Shown here: positions 44,830-58,139 of the stretch, piece by piece
Layout: each line of letters starts with the position of its first letter
Position numbering within the stretch: position 1 is the first letter of the stretch
Source: Physcomitrium patens
Taxonomy: Eukaryota > Streptophyta > Bryopsida > Funariales > Funariaceae
Assembly: GCF_000002425.4 (NCBI RefSeq)
Contig: NC_037275.1
Coordinates: forward strand, 12,578,390-12,642,389
Reading direction: 5' to 3'
Length of the DNA stretch: 64,000 nucleotides
The notes under the pieces: generated by a model
What the model was told of the DNA's origin: nothing
Seen by the model: only the letters and a program-made list of their open reading frames with translations
The model's database searches: none
Translations under genes and position numbers: made by a program

Positions 44830-47322
44830 TCAGTTGGTTTTGCCATGCTTTGTCTTAACAGTGCGAGACTCAGCTTTTCTCATCATCCTGCTGAAGGGTC
44901 CCACAGTAGCATCCGTGATGTACTTGTAAATCACATACGACCACGATGTGTGGTGGCCTAAGTCTTCGTAAAATTCAGGAGCGATTTGCCTCACCTATAC
45001 GTGAAACAGAGACAGAATAAAGTCAGCAGATGGTTTAATGCACCCAACCTACACACCCGCACGATGCACCGTATGCTGAACAACCTTCTATAAAGACTCA
45101 ACCTACACGCCCTCACTAGTACAAGCTTTCGCCGTTCTATACCACCTAACTGCAACACATCACTAAGACAAACTGATTCGACATTGTGAGCAAGGTTGAA
45201 GAGTTACACTTGGAAGAGATGTACAAAAAAGTCAGGATAATGTTAGCAAACCGTCGGATTGCTAAGAACGCAAGGAGTGGTGTACGTCCGAACTAACCCG
45301 GTGTAGCTTGCAACCAGGAATTCGAGGGAAGTCATGGTGCTCCACGTGATAGCCGACATTCCAGGTGAGCATATTAAGAGGACCATAATAAGAATAAGTT
45401 TCTTGTCCTTTCAAAAATACGTAGTGCTCCGCGATGAAGTGCCCCGCAATGGGGTGCATACCACCTCCGAGAAACGTTGCGAGTAGCAAATACGCGAGAG
45501 CTTTAACGCCCGCGAAGTATAACAAACAAGCATCAAACGCCACTTGACAAAGAAGATTCGAGACTTCCCAGAAACCTGGTTTTTTGGGATTCAGAAAGAG
45601 AGGCCTGAACGCATAGAAGAACAATTGGCATAACACCCACGCAATCTTACTGAAGACATTCGTCACCAAGCGACCTTCCGTGTAACTGGGAATATCCATA
45701 TCCATACCTTCCACTCCTTGATACTTGTGATGCTCAAGATGGTACTTCTGGAAGGTTACCGACATAGGGATGCTGATTGGCAGATTCGCGAATATGCCAA
45801 GCAACCGGTTGTAAACAATCGTCGAGAAGGCCAGATTATGACTTAGCTCATGAATAGCAAGAAACAAGTTGTGATTCAAGAATGCTCCAAAAAAGTAGGC
45901 TACCGTTACTACAACTGGCCACCTCGCCTCTTGCATGAGAGTTGCTGTCCATATCTGAAGCAATACAATGGCTACAATCTGCACAAGACATGGATATGAT
46001 AGTGTGAAAATCAATCAGAACCAAAATCTACGGCACAGCGTTGTCGACTGTAGGGGCTACATTGATTATTACAAGAAGAAAATAAAAGAAAATAAAAATA
46101 AGAAAAACAAAGAAGAAAAGAGCCGGCTTCACAAATAAACATATCTTAAATTTCAAAACAGAGTCATCAAATTATTTCTAAATGTAGGATTTGAGGTTGA
46201 AGTTAATCTAGTGCCTCGTAAACCTTGCATACAGTTTGAAAACTGGCTATACTACCAGATAGAGTAATTTCAACATGGCTATGAAGTGATTCCTGGAAGC
46301 AGAAGAGATACAAAAAATTGAACATGAAAAATTGATAAATTGATAAACAGATATAAAAACAAGGCGAAAGTTTAAATCACGCCTAAAAGTGATTTACTAC
46401 GAAGAAATCAGAGGTGCACTGCAAACAATGCAGAAGGACCAGGATGCCTCCAACCCTAATCCTGACTCTAAGAAAGAAAAGTATAGAGAGAAATGCAGTG
46501 ATGTATTAAAAGCCATTTTGAGCAAGATGGCACGTACGCAAACCAAGATTGGTTCTCTACGCACGGACCTGACAGGGATCAACATAACAGAATGCCAAAC
46601 CCTGGTTGAGATGAATATCAGGACATCTTAAAATTACCACACCATTCAGATGCCATTGTCTTTTTATAGGCCCAAGCGTCACTATTTAAGTGCCAACTAC
46701 TGTGATAAAAACTCAAACAAACAAACAAACGGTGGAGGATTTAGCGCATCCTCTCACAGAACATGATTGACATGAAATGTCGCTACAACTTTCATTATGT
46801 TGCAAAGGCAAACCTAGGAATGCTACCATTCATGCGAGGGGTAAACCTCATGACAATAAAAAATGTCTACAACAAACTACCAACATACCTCAACCGCATT
46901 GGATACGCATAAATTCCCGCAAAAGCATGTGGAAAGGGCTCCCAAAAACCTATTTCGCGACTCTCATGACACGAGATCCATTTCACGAGCCTACGCATCT
47001 CCCGCCTCGTGACATTCAAAACGACGGCGAGAAGCCAATCACATGAAATGAAAAAAAAACGAGACAACCCAGCCCAACCCAACCCAGCAGAAAAAACCGG
47101 AATGTAAAGAACCTGGGGGAATGCGGCCGAATCAGGACCAAACAGCTTGCGGATCTCTGGGTACTTAGCTAAAATCATCTTCCTGCGCGACGCGTGAGGC
47201 TCATCAGCCTCAGCCCAGTAGAAGTCCATTGCCAGGGTCTTGACGGCAACCACACCACCCGCGGTGAGCTGTACCGACGGTTCCTCATTGCGCAAGGAGC
47301 CGTGATCACCTCCTCGCCCCAT
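44830..47322 (-). CDS. DES1: Sphingolipid delta-4 desaturase (DES1-like), three exons
   Basis: Exons on the minus strand: 47322-47113, 45978-45298 and 44994-44830; introns of 1134 bp (GTTCTT...GCAG) and 303 bp (GTTAGT...ATAG). The joined frame gives 351 aa. The N-terminal lipid-desaturase motif (DFYWAEADEPHASRRK) is followed by hydrophobic segments and the three histidine boxes HELSH (113-117), HLEHH (150-154) and HVEHH (281-285) that bind the di-iron centre. VRQIAPEFYEDL and TSWSYVIYKYI in exon 3 are typical of the DES family. It should introduce the 4-trans double bond into the long-chain base of ceramide in the ER membrane. An in-frame ATG at 47385 would add 21 residues; 47322 is preferred because it fits the usual family start better. 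Gene looks intact. Confidence 0.93.
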
Positions 47323-47419
47323 CGAAACTAGCTCTGACAATGCTAATAGCGTAAGGATCGCGGCCGAGTCCCCAACATCACTCATGCAGCGATGGCCGCA
47401 ACACCCACACAGCCGCACT

Positions 47420-47760
47420 CACTGACGGTGCATTGTCGTTATTCCCCCCAACGCACCCTCCCCTCGCCCCTCGCGGCGCGGGGTCAGCCCCCGTAACGCC
47501 GGGTGGACTTTTGTCTCATGACGCTCTCTCGGTGCTCCGTCGCGACGGAACGGGCGTGCGTGCGTGCGTGCATTCGTTCGTCGTCCTCCGTCGGTGGCTG
47601 TTTCGGTCGACGGGGCTTTCGTGGTGCGCGACGAACGTGGTGGGTGGTTTTCCGTCCATCGCCGACGGGGTGTGCAAGGCGGAGAAACGCCCACAAAGTC
47701 ATAACTGGCGAATTAACGAAGGAAAAGCTACGCACGTGTATACAAATTAGTGTAGAATTA
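47420..47760. promoter_or_regulatory. GC-rich upstream region of the desaturase gene
   Basis: A sharp GC-rich block (about 47400-47700) with GCGTGCGTGCGTGC and TCGTCGTCC directly upstream of the first exon; probably promoter and 5' untranslated region. It ends abruptly in AT-rich DNA after 47760. No coding frame here has recognisable motifs. Confidence 0.55.
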
Positions 47761-47998
47761 TTTGTGGGGAAGACAAAGTATTTGATAGAATAAAAAATTA
47801 AGAAGTATTTATTATAATAAAAAAAAATCTTCTTTGTTGGATGCATATATATATATAAAATTTGAACTATATCAACAATCAGTACCATAATATTTTTGTG
47901 ATTACATTCTTTTTGATTTTTTATTGCATCTTTACCAGCACGCATGTTTTTTTTATTATAATTTATACATATAATTTTTAGTTTTTGTATGCATATAG

Positions 47999-48037
<39 letters not shown>

Positions 48038-48636
48038 ACATAATACAATTAAAATAATTTAGTATAATTCTTTATGAAATTATTTGCATTGTAGAAGAAT
48101 ATTTTATTATATTTTAAAATTCATCAATACCTCACTTTACTATGTTACTTCCAAAGTAAGCCTTTAATGCCACTTCTAATATAATTTTAATCATTAAGTA
48201 ATTTTATGTACTAAATTTTATTTTCTTATGTATATTTTAAAATTATAAAATACATTAATTTTACAAGATAATAAAATAACTTATAATTAATTATTTACAA
48301 TAAAATAAAATTATAACTAATATTGAAAAAAATTGAATAATAGTTTTAATAAAAACATACATATAGTTTATATTAATATTTAAATAAGCTTGTTTCTTTC
48401 TTACATTAAATCATAAAAGTAAAAAATATAGTTTCTAAACTTTTATGCTACATAAGTAACTTACTATAAGAACACTTAAACATGTAATAAAAATTACAAT
48501 TTTGAAAGTAATCATGGATAAAATCACATTTAATATGTTGTGTGAGCTAAAATAAATGCCACTAGATGGAGTGGATTAAATTCTTCTTATAAGTTAATTA
48601 AATTAAATTTCTTAAGTTGAATAATAAATAACCTCA

Positions 48637-48650
<14 letters not shown>
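47761..48650. other. AT-rich intergenic DNA
   Basis: Includes (TA)n(TG)n at about 48000-48037 and (ATT)n at about 48638-48667. No gene seen. Confidence 0.6.
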
Positions 48651-48667
<17 letters not shown>

Positions 48668-48699
48668 TTAAGTCCAAACATCTAATTGACTTGTTTCTA

Positions 48700-49020
48700 A
48701 AATGATAAAATAACATTAAAAGTTAAAGATCAACAATTAAGGTAAGGATAAATTAAATATGAAGTAACATAAATATTAAAAGTTAAAGGTAAAAAGTAAA
48801 ATTGAAGTTAAAAATTAAGTTAAAATAAAATAACATAAGGATTAAAAGTAAAAGGTATAAAATAAAATTAAAATTAAAACTTAAATTAAAATAAAATAAC
48901 ATAAAAATTAAAAGTTGAAAATAAAAAAATTAAAATTAAAAGTGAAGTAAAAATTGAAATAACATAAGGTTAAAAATTGAAGGTAGAAAGATAATAAAAA
49001 GTTAAAAATTAAAAAATAAT
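48700..49020. repeat. Degenerate A-rich tandem repeat, about 65-bp period
   Basis: The anchor TAACAT followed by an ATTAAAAGTTAAAGG-like stretch recurs at 48711, 48765, 48831, 48897 and 48960, a spacing of 54, 66, 66 and 63. The units consist of AAAATTAAAAGTTAAA variants. Confidence 0.75.
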
Positions 49021-49259
49021 TACCAAAATGAGGTAAAAGGTTCAATCAATGTAATATTAATTAAAGATAATAAGATGAGTGAAGAGTTAATCCAAAAATT
49101 TATGCACTAAAAAGTGTAATTAGAAGATGATCAAGAAAGAAAAGCATATCTTCATTATGCCAAATTGAGGCAACAATCCCTTATTAATTGAATATCTGTC
49201 AAAATCTTCTTTAGCTTTTATGTGTGTGAGTTTCTTTCTCTTCTTTTTTTTTTCTTTCT

Positions 49260-49261
<2 letters not shown>

Positions 49262-49289
<28 letters not shown>
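49262..49289. repeat. Poly-T run (28)
   Basis: Uninterrupted T-run, preceded by a CTTTCTTC-rich stretch. Confidence 0.9.
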
Positions 49290-49292
<3 letters not shown>

Positions 49293-49329
49293 TATTGTAT
49301 CTTCACTTGGATAAGCTCCTATCTTCCAA

Positions 49330-49890
49330 TTTTTGTAATATTCCAATATGCAATGATTGAGATGTGATTTTTCAAAGTTGGGCTCTTAGAATTGCTAGGG
49401 CAATTGATCCCCTTGCACTTTAAAATTCACTAATAATTCATAAAAGCTTCAAAAATTCCAACTTAAATTTTCTTTAGAATAAGACCTCAAGATTCCTCTA
49501 TTGCAATTAATTTTCAAATTTTTTTTTTAACAAGCACTACACTATAAAATTCCAAGCTAACTCTATTGCATTGCCTTTGTACCATCTGGTAACAAATTCT
49601 TCTTTATTCAAAAACTCACTAAAAATTCATAAAAGCTTCAAAAATTCTAATTTATTTTTTTTTAAAAAAAAACTAGACTATAGAGCACAGCAATTAAATC
49701 AATTAATTGGAAAGCAAGATAGAGATCACTGAGCAATAATTTTTTTGAAGTTGGCAATTTTTCGTGGCCAAGGCAAGACATCCTTCTTTACTTGAAAATT
49801 TGCCAATAATTCATCAAAGCTTCAAATAATGCGTGCTTGGTGTCTTTAGAAAGCTAGTAACTAGAAAAAGGTGGTCACAAAATGTTACAA
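49330..49890. repeat. Degenerate tandem repeat, about 185-bp period
   Basis: ATTCATAAAAGCTTCAAAAATTC-type blocks occur near 49436, 49625 and 49808, each preceded by a TTGGCAAT/TTGCCTTTG-like segment and a short pyrimidine tract. The spacing of roughly 183-189 makes three diverged units. No coding frame fits. Confidence 0.7.
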
Positions 49891-51472
49891 AAGAAAAAAA
49901 AAAAAAAAAAAAGAACAACTAAAGGAACATGGAGGTAGAAACTCAAGTGGTTACAAAATGGAGGGAGTTTTTATTGAATTAGAAGCAAGGAAGAGAGAGA
50001 AAAATTGACATAGCTTTGCTCTACAAGGAAAAAAAAAAAGAGAGAGTGTGTAGCTGCCCAATATCCCTTTAACCCAGTGGGAGGAAGCTCCTAGGTGGCA
50101 ACCACATATCTACCATCCAAATCCAAAATCTCTAATTAAGATCAAGGGTCCACAATAATCTTAAGCTTGAATCCGATTTCAAGGCTGGAAATGCCTATAA
50201 CTCAAAAAATAACATTTTCTTGATAAAACTAACACCACCAATGTGTCTAGAACACATTTTTATTCCAAGATTGACTGCTCACAAGACCAAATCCAAGTTC
50301 TAAATCATTAAAATCCATTAATTTGCTAATTTAATTGTAAACTTCGACTATAATTTTAATTCTAATTAGCCTACTTAAGAGATCAGCAAGGATTCTTGCC
50401 ATTAAGGCCATTATGATCACCATTCTTCAATTTAAACTCCCTTAAGCATGAACTCTTGGCAAATCAAAATCCCAATTGTAATTTGGCCTTAAATTAATAT
50501 GCTTTTGATTTTGATTTTTGATTTTTTGATTTTTTAATTTTAGATAGTGATTAATATCACTAATTGAGGAAACTCCACCAAAAAGAATAGCTCATCTCTA
50601 CCTTCTAAAGATCATAATAAATTTAACAATTAGATTTTATATTTTATATTTATTTTAAATTGTAAAATAGAATTTAAACTTCATAATCTTGAAATTAATT
50701 AGGAAGATATAGCAATTAGATTTGAGAGGGTTTTAACCATAGTTGAATTAGAAATTAGCCTTGATATTAAACATTAAGATTGTGGATTAATTCAAGATAT
50801 AATTTCTATAAATTAGAAGAAAAATTCTACTAAAATATTAATTTTAGCACTAAAACAAAATTTAAACCAAATCAAGAAAAAAAATCATAGACCTTCTAAA
50901 TTCACTATTTTTAGAGTTTTTAATAATCAATCAATCTAATAAATGAAAGTATCTACTTAATTATTAATCTAAAAAATACAATAAAAACCATCATTAATTA
51001 ATAAACTAATTTAGATCTATTAATTAATCATTTTAGTATTAAAATTAATAAAAATATGTTTAAAATCACAAAAGTGATTGTAAATAATCATTAAATCTAT
51101 TAATTATTCTTACATGTTGTATTGAAATATACAATTATATAATATTTTATTGAAATAAATACCAAGATAGTTATTATATTTAGATTAATATATTGATTTG
51201 ATTAATTTTTTTTTTTTTATCATTTTTTTTTATTATCATAGATGTTCTTGGTTTCAAAACTAATAATTTGCAACTAAGAATATTCAACTATTGGATTAAA
51301 ATTGAAACTATGGCTGCTACTTTAAAAATATCTAATTACATATGAATATTTTTTTTTATCAGATTAAGTATAACTATAATTTTAATTTAGATGCATGATT
51401 GAAATTTTGTTTTTTTTTTCAAAGATCAAATTTTAAAACAACATATGAATACTGAAAAAAAAATTATGTTAA

Positions 51473-51536
<64 letters not shown>

Positions 51537-51661
51537 GAAATATAAAGTAAATAATCTTTACATAATATTTTTTTATATTTTTTTATATTTTTTTATGTAT
51601 TTATATATTTTATTTAATAAAAATTTAAATATATTTTTATTAAAATATAAATAAATAAATA

Positions 51662-51719
<58 letters not shown>

Positions 51720-51942
51720 GTTTTTAGTTTTTAAAAAGTATATTTAAAAAATCTTAAGTTATATATTTATTATAAATTGATTATAGATATTAAAGCTAAT
51801 TTTATATTGAATGGTGAAATTAAATATTAAATTTTATTTAGAAGTTAATATATGAATTAGATTTATATATATTATATATATATTCTAATAGAAATTAATA
51901 TTGTTGGCTATATAAAAGTTATAAAAAATTATTTTATGGTTG
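49891..51942. other. AT-rich intergenic DNA with long (TA)n tracts
   Basis: (TA)n tracts at about 51477-51533 and 51665-51714. 50050-50480 is slightly less AT-rich with no convincing exon. No gene supported. Confidence 0.6.
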
Positions 51943-52485
51943 TATCATAGACATATTTATTTTAATAATATCTTAATAATATGCATAGGTAGAAGCAGAT
52001 AAAAGTAGATTAATTTGATAATATCTTATAGAAAAGCTTCTCAGAAGCTTTATAGACATAGTTTCACTTTTATACATAACTATTTGTGATAGATAGGTTA
52101 AAAACTTGGCCAACAAGTTAGCTACATGTCACACATGTTAGTAGTTTGTAGAATAAGTTAACTACATGGCACATATATAGAAAACTTATTTTGTAAGTTA
52201 GACATGTATCTTGCAAATTGGACTTATATTGGAGGTCTTGTAGAATGTCACCATGTAGCTTTTAGGTAGATAGTATATATAGAAGCAAGAGTGAAGTTTC
52301 TTCACTCTTATCAACTTCTTTCTTGTTTCATGTCTAATTACAAGAATCTCTAGCTTTTTAGTCTTTACCAATAGCCATTCTAGTTTTTTATTAAATATAT
52401 TTATTTCCTTATTTCTATTTTTTCATCTCTTTTTAATTCATTTTTTATTTGTTTATGTATCTTCTTTAGATTCTTTTCCTTGATA
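51943..52485 (+). repeat. 5' LTR of element F
   Basis: Ends near TATCATAGACATA and TCCTTGATA, diverged from TGTCACGGACATA and TCCTTGACA of element B. About 543 bp. No 3' partner LTR was found in the window. Confidence 0.8.
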
Positions 52486-54650
52486 ACTTGACAAGAATGC
52501 TAACTTATTATTCTTGTTTTGTTTTTAGAAGTGTATGGATTATTCCAATTTTATTGTTATGTTTTAAAGGTTGCAACCTATCCACATTTGAACTAACATT
52601 TTTGTTCTCTAAACTTTGATTTTTATTTATTTATTTTCTTTAAAAATAGCATTCATTTCTTGTTATCAAAATTTCTATTTGATATTAGAAGTTACAAATT
52701 ACCTTCTTCTATTTGATTTGTGGATTTATTAATTTATTTAAAATAGAAAAAAAAATCATATATGCTATACTAAGCAAAAATGAAAATAGATTTGTAACTA
52801 TAGCAGATATTCACGAGTTTGTTAACATTGTTAGGATAGAAATTTTACACATCACTAAAGCCAATCATGGAAGTATTATTCCTATGCCTATAAAAAAAAG
52901 TCCAAAGTCTATATCAAAAAATCGTATATTTGAAGGAAGTAAGTTGATTGTTCTCACAACTAAATCCAAGAACAAAATCACTTCTATTCCTATGGAGATC
53001 TCTTTTGTATATATATCACTCAATAACTTCCAATCTAACTATCCAATTGGACTAAAATTTCTCTACAAGTTATCTTATATTCTTGACTACCTCCACACAA
53101 AAATTCAACTATAAATTCATTATAAGTCTTTTAATATTGCTTAATTTCTAGTAAGTACTTAATATATCAATTTTTAGGCACTTACACACTAATTCCATCA
53201 TATTTCTAAAATCTAATGCTTAAATACTATAAATTTTTTATGAGTGACTTTTTAACCTAATTATCTATATTTGTAGAAATTTTAAGCCAAAAATTTGTCC
53301 AAAAACTCAAGATATGGAAAAAACTAAAACCTCTTAAAATAAACTTACTTACAAATTCTTGTTTTGAATACTAACTTCCAACAACTCTTTTTCCTTTATT
53401 TTAGATTAGAATGTATCTATTTCCTTACATATATATAGTTCTTTAAGTTAGCTTTTAAATCTCAATTTTTAATTTCTAAATACTTTCTTACAACTCTCTA
53501 CATGCTTAAAAGAATAATAATAGGTACCAAAATCACATCTTAACTTCAAAAAATCACATCTCTTTCATATAAATTTCAAATCATATATTTCTTTTATTCA
53601 AATTCTAGCCCAAAAAACCAACTTTTTAAATCCAACTTTTCAAGTTTGAATGGATTATCTTGCCTTGAATGGATCACCTTAAAGTAATCTCAAACTCGAA
53701 TGTGGTTTCAAATAATATCTTAAAGGCCATTGAGTATGATTTTCAACCAATAGGAATAAAGTCTTCTATCACTCATTTTATCCTTCCACATGAGATGGCT
53801 TAGGAGTCAAAATATTATATTTTTGATATGAAAGTCTTTCTAAAGTTTTTATTAATGAATCTTATAAATTCTATCTTTAATTATTAAATTTAAATAAATT
53901 AGATAATTTTATTTATTTATTTATTTATTTATTTATTTTATTTTCAATTAAAATCCAAAATTTTATAAAATTTTATATTATTTTTATATATTATGTTATT
54001 TTTGAGTACGAAAACATGGATTGGAATGAAAAAGCTTTTAACAAATAATTTTGATATGGATTTAAGTATAATATCAAAGATTTATTATTAACAATGTCAA
54101 AAATAGATTCTTTGGAATAATTTTTTCATCAATCTATTACATGTAATAATCAACATTTTGAAAGGCATCAAGAATTAAAATTTGGCTAGAGAAGAATAAA
54201 TTAAGTAATGATAGTAACTCCTAATTTTTTAGAAACTTATCTATTAAAGCCATAATGAATGGAAAATTGATACAATGCATTTTAAATCTCTCATTGAGCA
54301 AGTAAAGACTCAACACTATCAAGAGGATTTATGCTTTTATTATAGAGAAGCTAACTTTCCAACATTATTCAAAGAAGAAATATAATTATAAAATATAAAG
54401 TAAAATTACTAAAAAAAGATAATATATTAAAAAATAAGTTTTTCTAGCTATAATAAGGATTATATGGCTAAAATTATATGCAATATCTAATAAAGGTCAT
54501 ATTCTCTCTTTAGATCTCTCACCTTAGTTTATAATAGATGTATGTTTAAGAACTAAAAATCACAAAGTTTCTGCCTTATTAGATTGACGAGCCTCAATTT
54601 GTTTTATAAACAAAGATTTTGTTAAAAAATAAAAATTTCATGAAGTCATT
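51943..54650 (+). mobile_element. Element F, decayed chromovirus, 5' part
   Basis: Plus strand. The 5' LTR is at 51943-52485 and aligns with element B on the opposite strand. It has a TATATATA box near 52274, a predicted start ACTCTTATCAA at 52304-52314 and a primer site TTGACAAGAAT at 52488-52498, again two bases after the LTR. The leader and a gag start (about 52780-52900, NENRFVTIADIHEFVN) follow. About 53110-53990 is non-homologous and looks inserted; gag resumes near 54010 (MDWNEKAF) and a protease piece follows at about 54500-54640 (ALLD, RASICFINKDFVKK). Confidence 0.78.
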
Positions 54651-56740
54651 ATGGATATTATCAAAAAGAAATAGAAAATTTTGAATGAAAATATGGCTTT
54701 AAATGCACATGGAACAAGAGTGATGTTACATGAAGAGAACAATGATTATACAAATAGAAATGTTTCACATATGAAGATTACAAAAGAACAAGAAGAAATT
54801 TAAACTTCTAGTCATTATTTTTATAGTCATTAGGCAAGAGCAACAATAGAGACATTGGTGAAGTTGGAGAATTTAGAGAAACCTATTGTAGCATTAATTG
54901 ATCATGGTTTAAAGATCAATTTGATATCAAAAGAATTATATAAAAGGAGAAATTAGCCTATTGATAGTAAGCATAGGTGGATGATTCGAGTAGTAAATAA
55001 TTTACAAGGAGAATTATATGATGCATATTTAAATATGAAGGTTATAATGGAAGATGTTAGTGATGAGAAAAACTTCTTATATTATGGCTACTAAGATAAA
55101 AATAAAAATTATGGATAATGAATCTGCACATGCAAAGATTAGGAATTGAGATGGAACAAGAATGGTGCAATTTTTGATTGTATGTACTAATCATGAGAGA
55201 AATTGTGGGAGTTTGAAAAAGAAACCTTTTCCAAAGGTTACTAGAGAATTTAGAGATGACTACGTGAGAGATTTTCACCACATACCATTGTAAAGCAGAA
55301 TTGCAATAATAGAAGAGGTGATGGCTTTCCGCTTATTAAAAGAGATGAGGCCATTGTTATATTATCACAGGATGGAAACATTTCATTTAAAAATATAATT
55401 TTTTTTAAAAGAGTAGAGAAGAAAAACATTAAAAATATAGAATATGAATTGAAAAAATGTGGAGTTGTGAGTCCCACAAATTGATCTTAATTGGTGGATT
55501 AATTAAAAATATAGTTTTAAATTATTTAATTATACAAATATTAAGATTAGAAAGTCTTTTTGACTATCCAAGTATTTATTATAATCTAGAAGTATTTATA
55601 AATTATAAAAGTCTTATTAAAAGGAAAGTTATAAAAATAGAGTCTTAGTAAGTCTTGGAGATAATTATCTTAGTTAGTTTAGTATTTTTCTTATTGTTAA
55701 GTATTAAGAGTTAATTATTGAGAAAAATATCTTTATTGGCTTCCTACCTATATGTATTGCTTATAAATCCTATCAATGGTTAGTTAATAGTTAGAAAAAG
55801 CATGAAAAAAAACTTCATATCTTTTTAGTTAATAATATAGAAAATAGGATTTTTAGTGGATTTAAATTGATTTTATTACTATAAAAAATTACTAAGATAG
55901 AAAATATAGTCTTATATGGATATTATTATTATAGAAATATTATAGGATTTTTTATAATTTATTTAGAATTATTTTAGAATTTTTTGTGATTTTTTAAAGA
56001 AAATTTTAAGACTTTGGTAAAATTGAGTTTTACCACCTTGAGAGCCATTATGAATAAATGAGGTAAGATTTGAAGGCTATACAAGGTTTTTAGGCTAATT
56101 GGATGTTTTTAAATACCATGGTGAAGTCAAAAATGCAAAAAAATAGTTTTACCAATAGAAAATAGGAAGACCAGCAGCTAGTGTAGTCTTTATAGGAAGA
56201 GAAGTGCACAATTTCCATATGGATTGTAGCACCTTAGATGTAGGTAGGAAGATGAGACTAAGGCCTCAAAGCCTATTTAGACAATCCATATACACTACTT
56301 GTGAGCCTTGGTAAGGCTCGAATTCCTGATTTCTTAAACAAGTTATCCTTGAAGTAAAAATTATTCACTTAACTTTTTTATTATTTACATTCTATCTGTA
56401 ATCTATTATAACTTACTCATAGTAACTTAGAATTATATGATATTTATATCATTAGAAAGATAAAAAATTATCTATCTAAAAATATATTTTTTATTTTTTA
56501 CTTTTATTTTTTATTGGATAAAAATTTAGTGAATAGATTGTGACTTAGTTTTGGATGTTGCAATTACTTGATTTTATTTCTTTCACTTGTATTGTGATTG
56601 TTCTTCTTTGGTTTTTTGCCAATTTCTTAATTCATTTCATACTACCAATTACAAGCAATTCTTAATTGATGCCATTTTTTAATTAAAGTTGAAGAATAAA
56701 ATTTATACTCAGAAAAGTACTTGATGAAGATGAATGCATA

Positions 56741-57972
56741 TTGGAGACGTTTGAAGATAGTGGCTTTGGTGATACCATGGATAAATTTCAAGTATTATTA
56801 GTTTTAAATTTTGGAGATAATGATAAGGTAGTAAATGTGCAATCTAAGGGATTTTATAATAAGTTGAAAGAATATGTTAGTAAATATAATGTGAAGGTGA
56901 AAACTAAATACAAGACTATTGCCAAAAAGGTTAAACTAGTGGCATTGCTACTACCATTGGATTGTGAAAAAAAGATTGAAAGGACTTCTATGCAATCTAA
57001 TTTAAAAAATCTAAGAAAAATAGGACACGAATTTAAAGATGATTTGATATTAGATAGGTTGAAGATTAGATGTGAGGACTTTTTGATAGAAGATGAAGAA
57101 AGATATTTCAAAGAGATGTTTTTTTGACATGGCAAGGCATTTGCATTTGAACCGAATGAAATAAGATGTGTGGATTTAAGTGTAGTGGCACCTATAGTTA
57201 TTTTTATAATTCCATATGAATCATAGAATTTAAGGCCAATTTTGGTTTTAAAGGTCCATTTGCCTAACCTTGTTAAATTATTCAATAAAAAGATTAAGAT
57301 GGAAATTGTAGGACCATCTTTTACACCATATTCTGATCGGTGGTTTACAATACCTATGAAAAAGAAAACATTGAGGTTTATTCAAGATATGCAACTAATA
57401 AATAAGATGACTATTAGGAACATGGATTCTAATCTAATAGTAGATGAATTTGTAGAGGTATTTGTGGAAAAAGAAATTTATTCTATATGCAATATTTATT
57501 CAAGATATGATCAATTTCAATTGGCAATGTAAAGCAGAGATTTGATAACTATGAAGATGCCAATGGGATTGATTAAAATGTATACATTATGACAAGGAGC
57601 TACAAATTTAGTGGTATATATAATAAATAAAGTACATAAGATGTTAAGATATTTTATTTGAAAAAAATAATGTCTTTTTTAGATAATATGTCAATTAAAG
57701 AATATAAAAAAGAAAAAAAAGATGGAACATTAGATTCAAAGGTATATAGAAAGTTTGTGGTAGATCATATTGATGATTGTGAGAAGATTTTGACAAGGTT
57801 AAAAGAGGTTCATTTAACCTTATTTGGAGCAAAATCAATATTTGGAATTAAAGAAGTTTTAGTAGTAGGACATATGTGTAGACCATATGGATGCAAGCTA
57901 TCAATAGAAAAAGTAGATGTAATTCAAAAGAGAAAAGAATGTTCAAATACAGTAGAGTTTAAAGATTTTTAG
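56741..57972 (+). pseudogene. Decayed reverse transcriptase region of element G
   Basis: Three open pieces line up: 56741-57127 (a linker with LNFGDNDKVV and KTKYKTIAKKVK), 57242-57532 (SDRWFTIPMKKKTLRFIQDMQ and YSRYDQFQL), and 57658-57972 (FLDNMSIK, where the YxDD motif of other elements lies, then VDHIDDCEKILTRLKEVHLTL and VVGHMCRPYG). These are fingers, palm and thumb parts of a gypsy reverse transcriptase whose motifs (FxDD-like FLDN, LRFIQD) differ from those of elements A-F. Separated by stops and frameshifts. Confidence 0.75.
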
Positions 57973-58139
57973 GATCATGTATTTTTTTATCACATTTGAG
58001 TTTCATATTTTGCACATATAATAGAACTATTACATTGTTTATTAAAGAAGGGGTTCAAATTTCAATGGAACATTGAGCAAAGAAAGTCAATGAAAAAATT
58101 GTAAAAAATTCTTTTTTCACCACCAATTTTAAAAAAGAT

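Noticed and set aside
46389-46631. An 80-codon plus-strand frame inside the first intron of the desaturase
   Set aside because: No recognisable motif and no splice partners; an intron of this size often holds such a frame by chance.
47484-48041. A 185-codon minus-strand frame upstream of the desaturase
   Set aside because: It runs from (TA)n DNA into the GC-rich promoter block; composition changes abruptly along it and no domain is seen.
48700-49890. A CRISPR-like array
   Set aside because: Repeats are diverged, without conserved short repeats and unique spacers, and the genome is a plant nucleus; they are ordinary tandem repeats.
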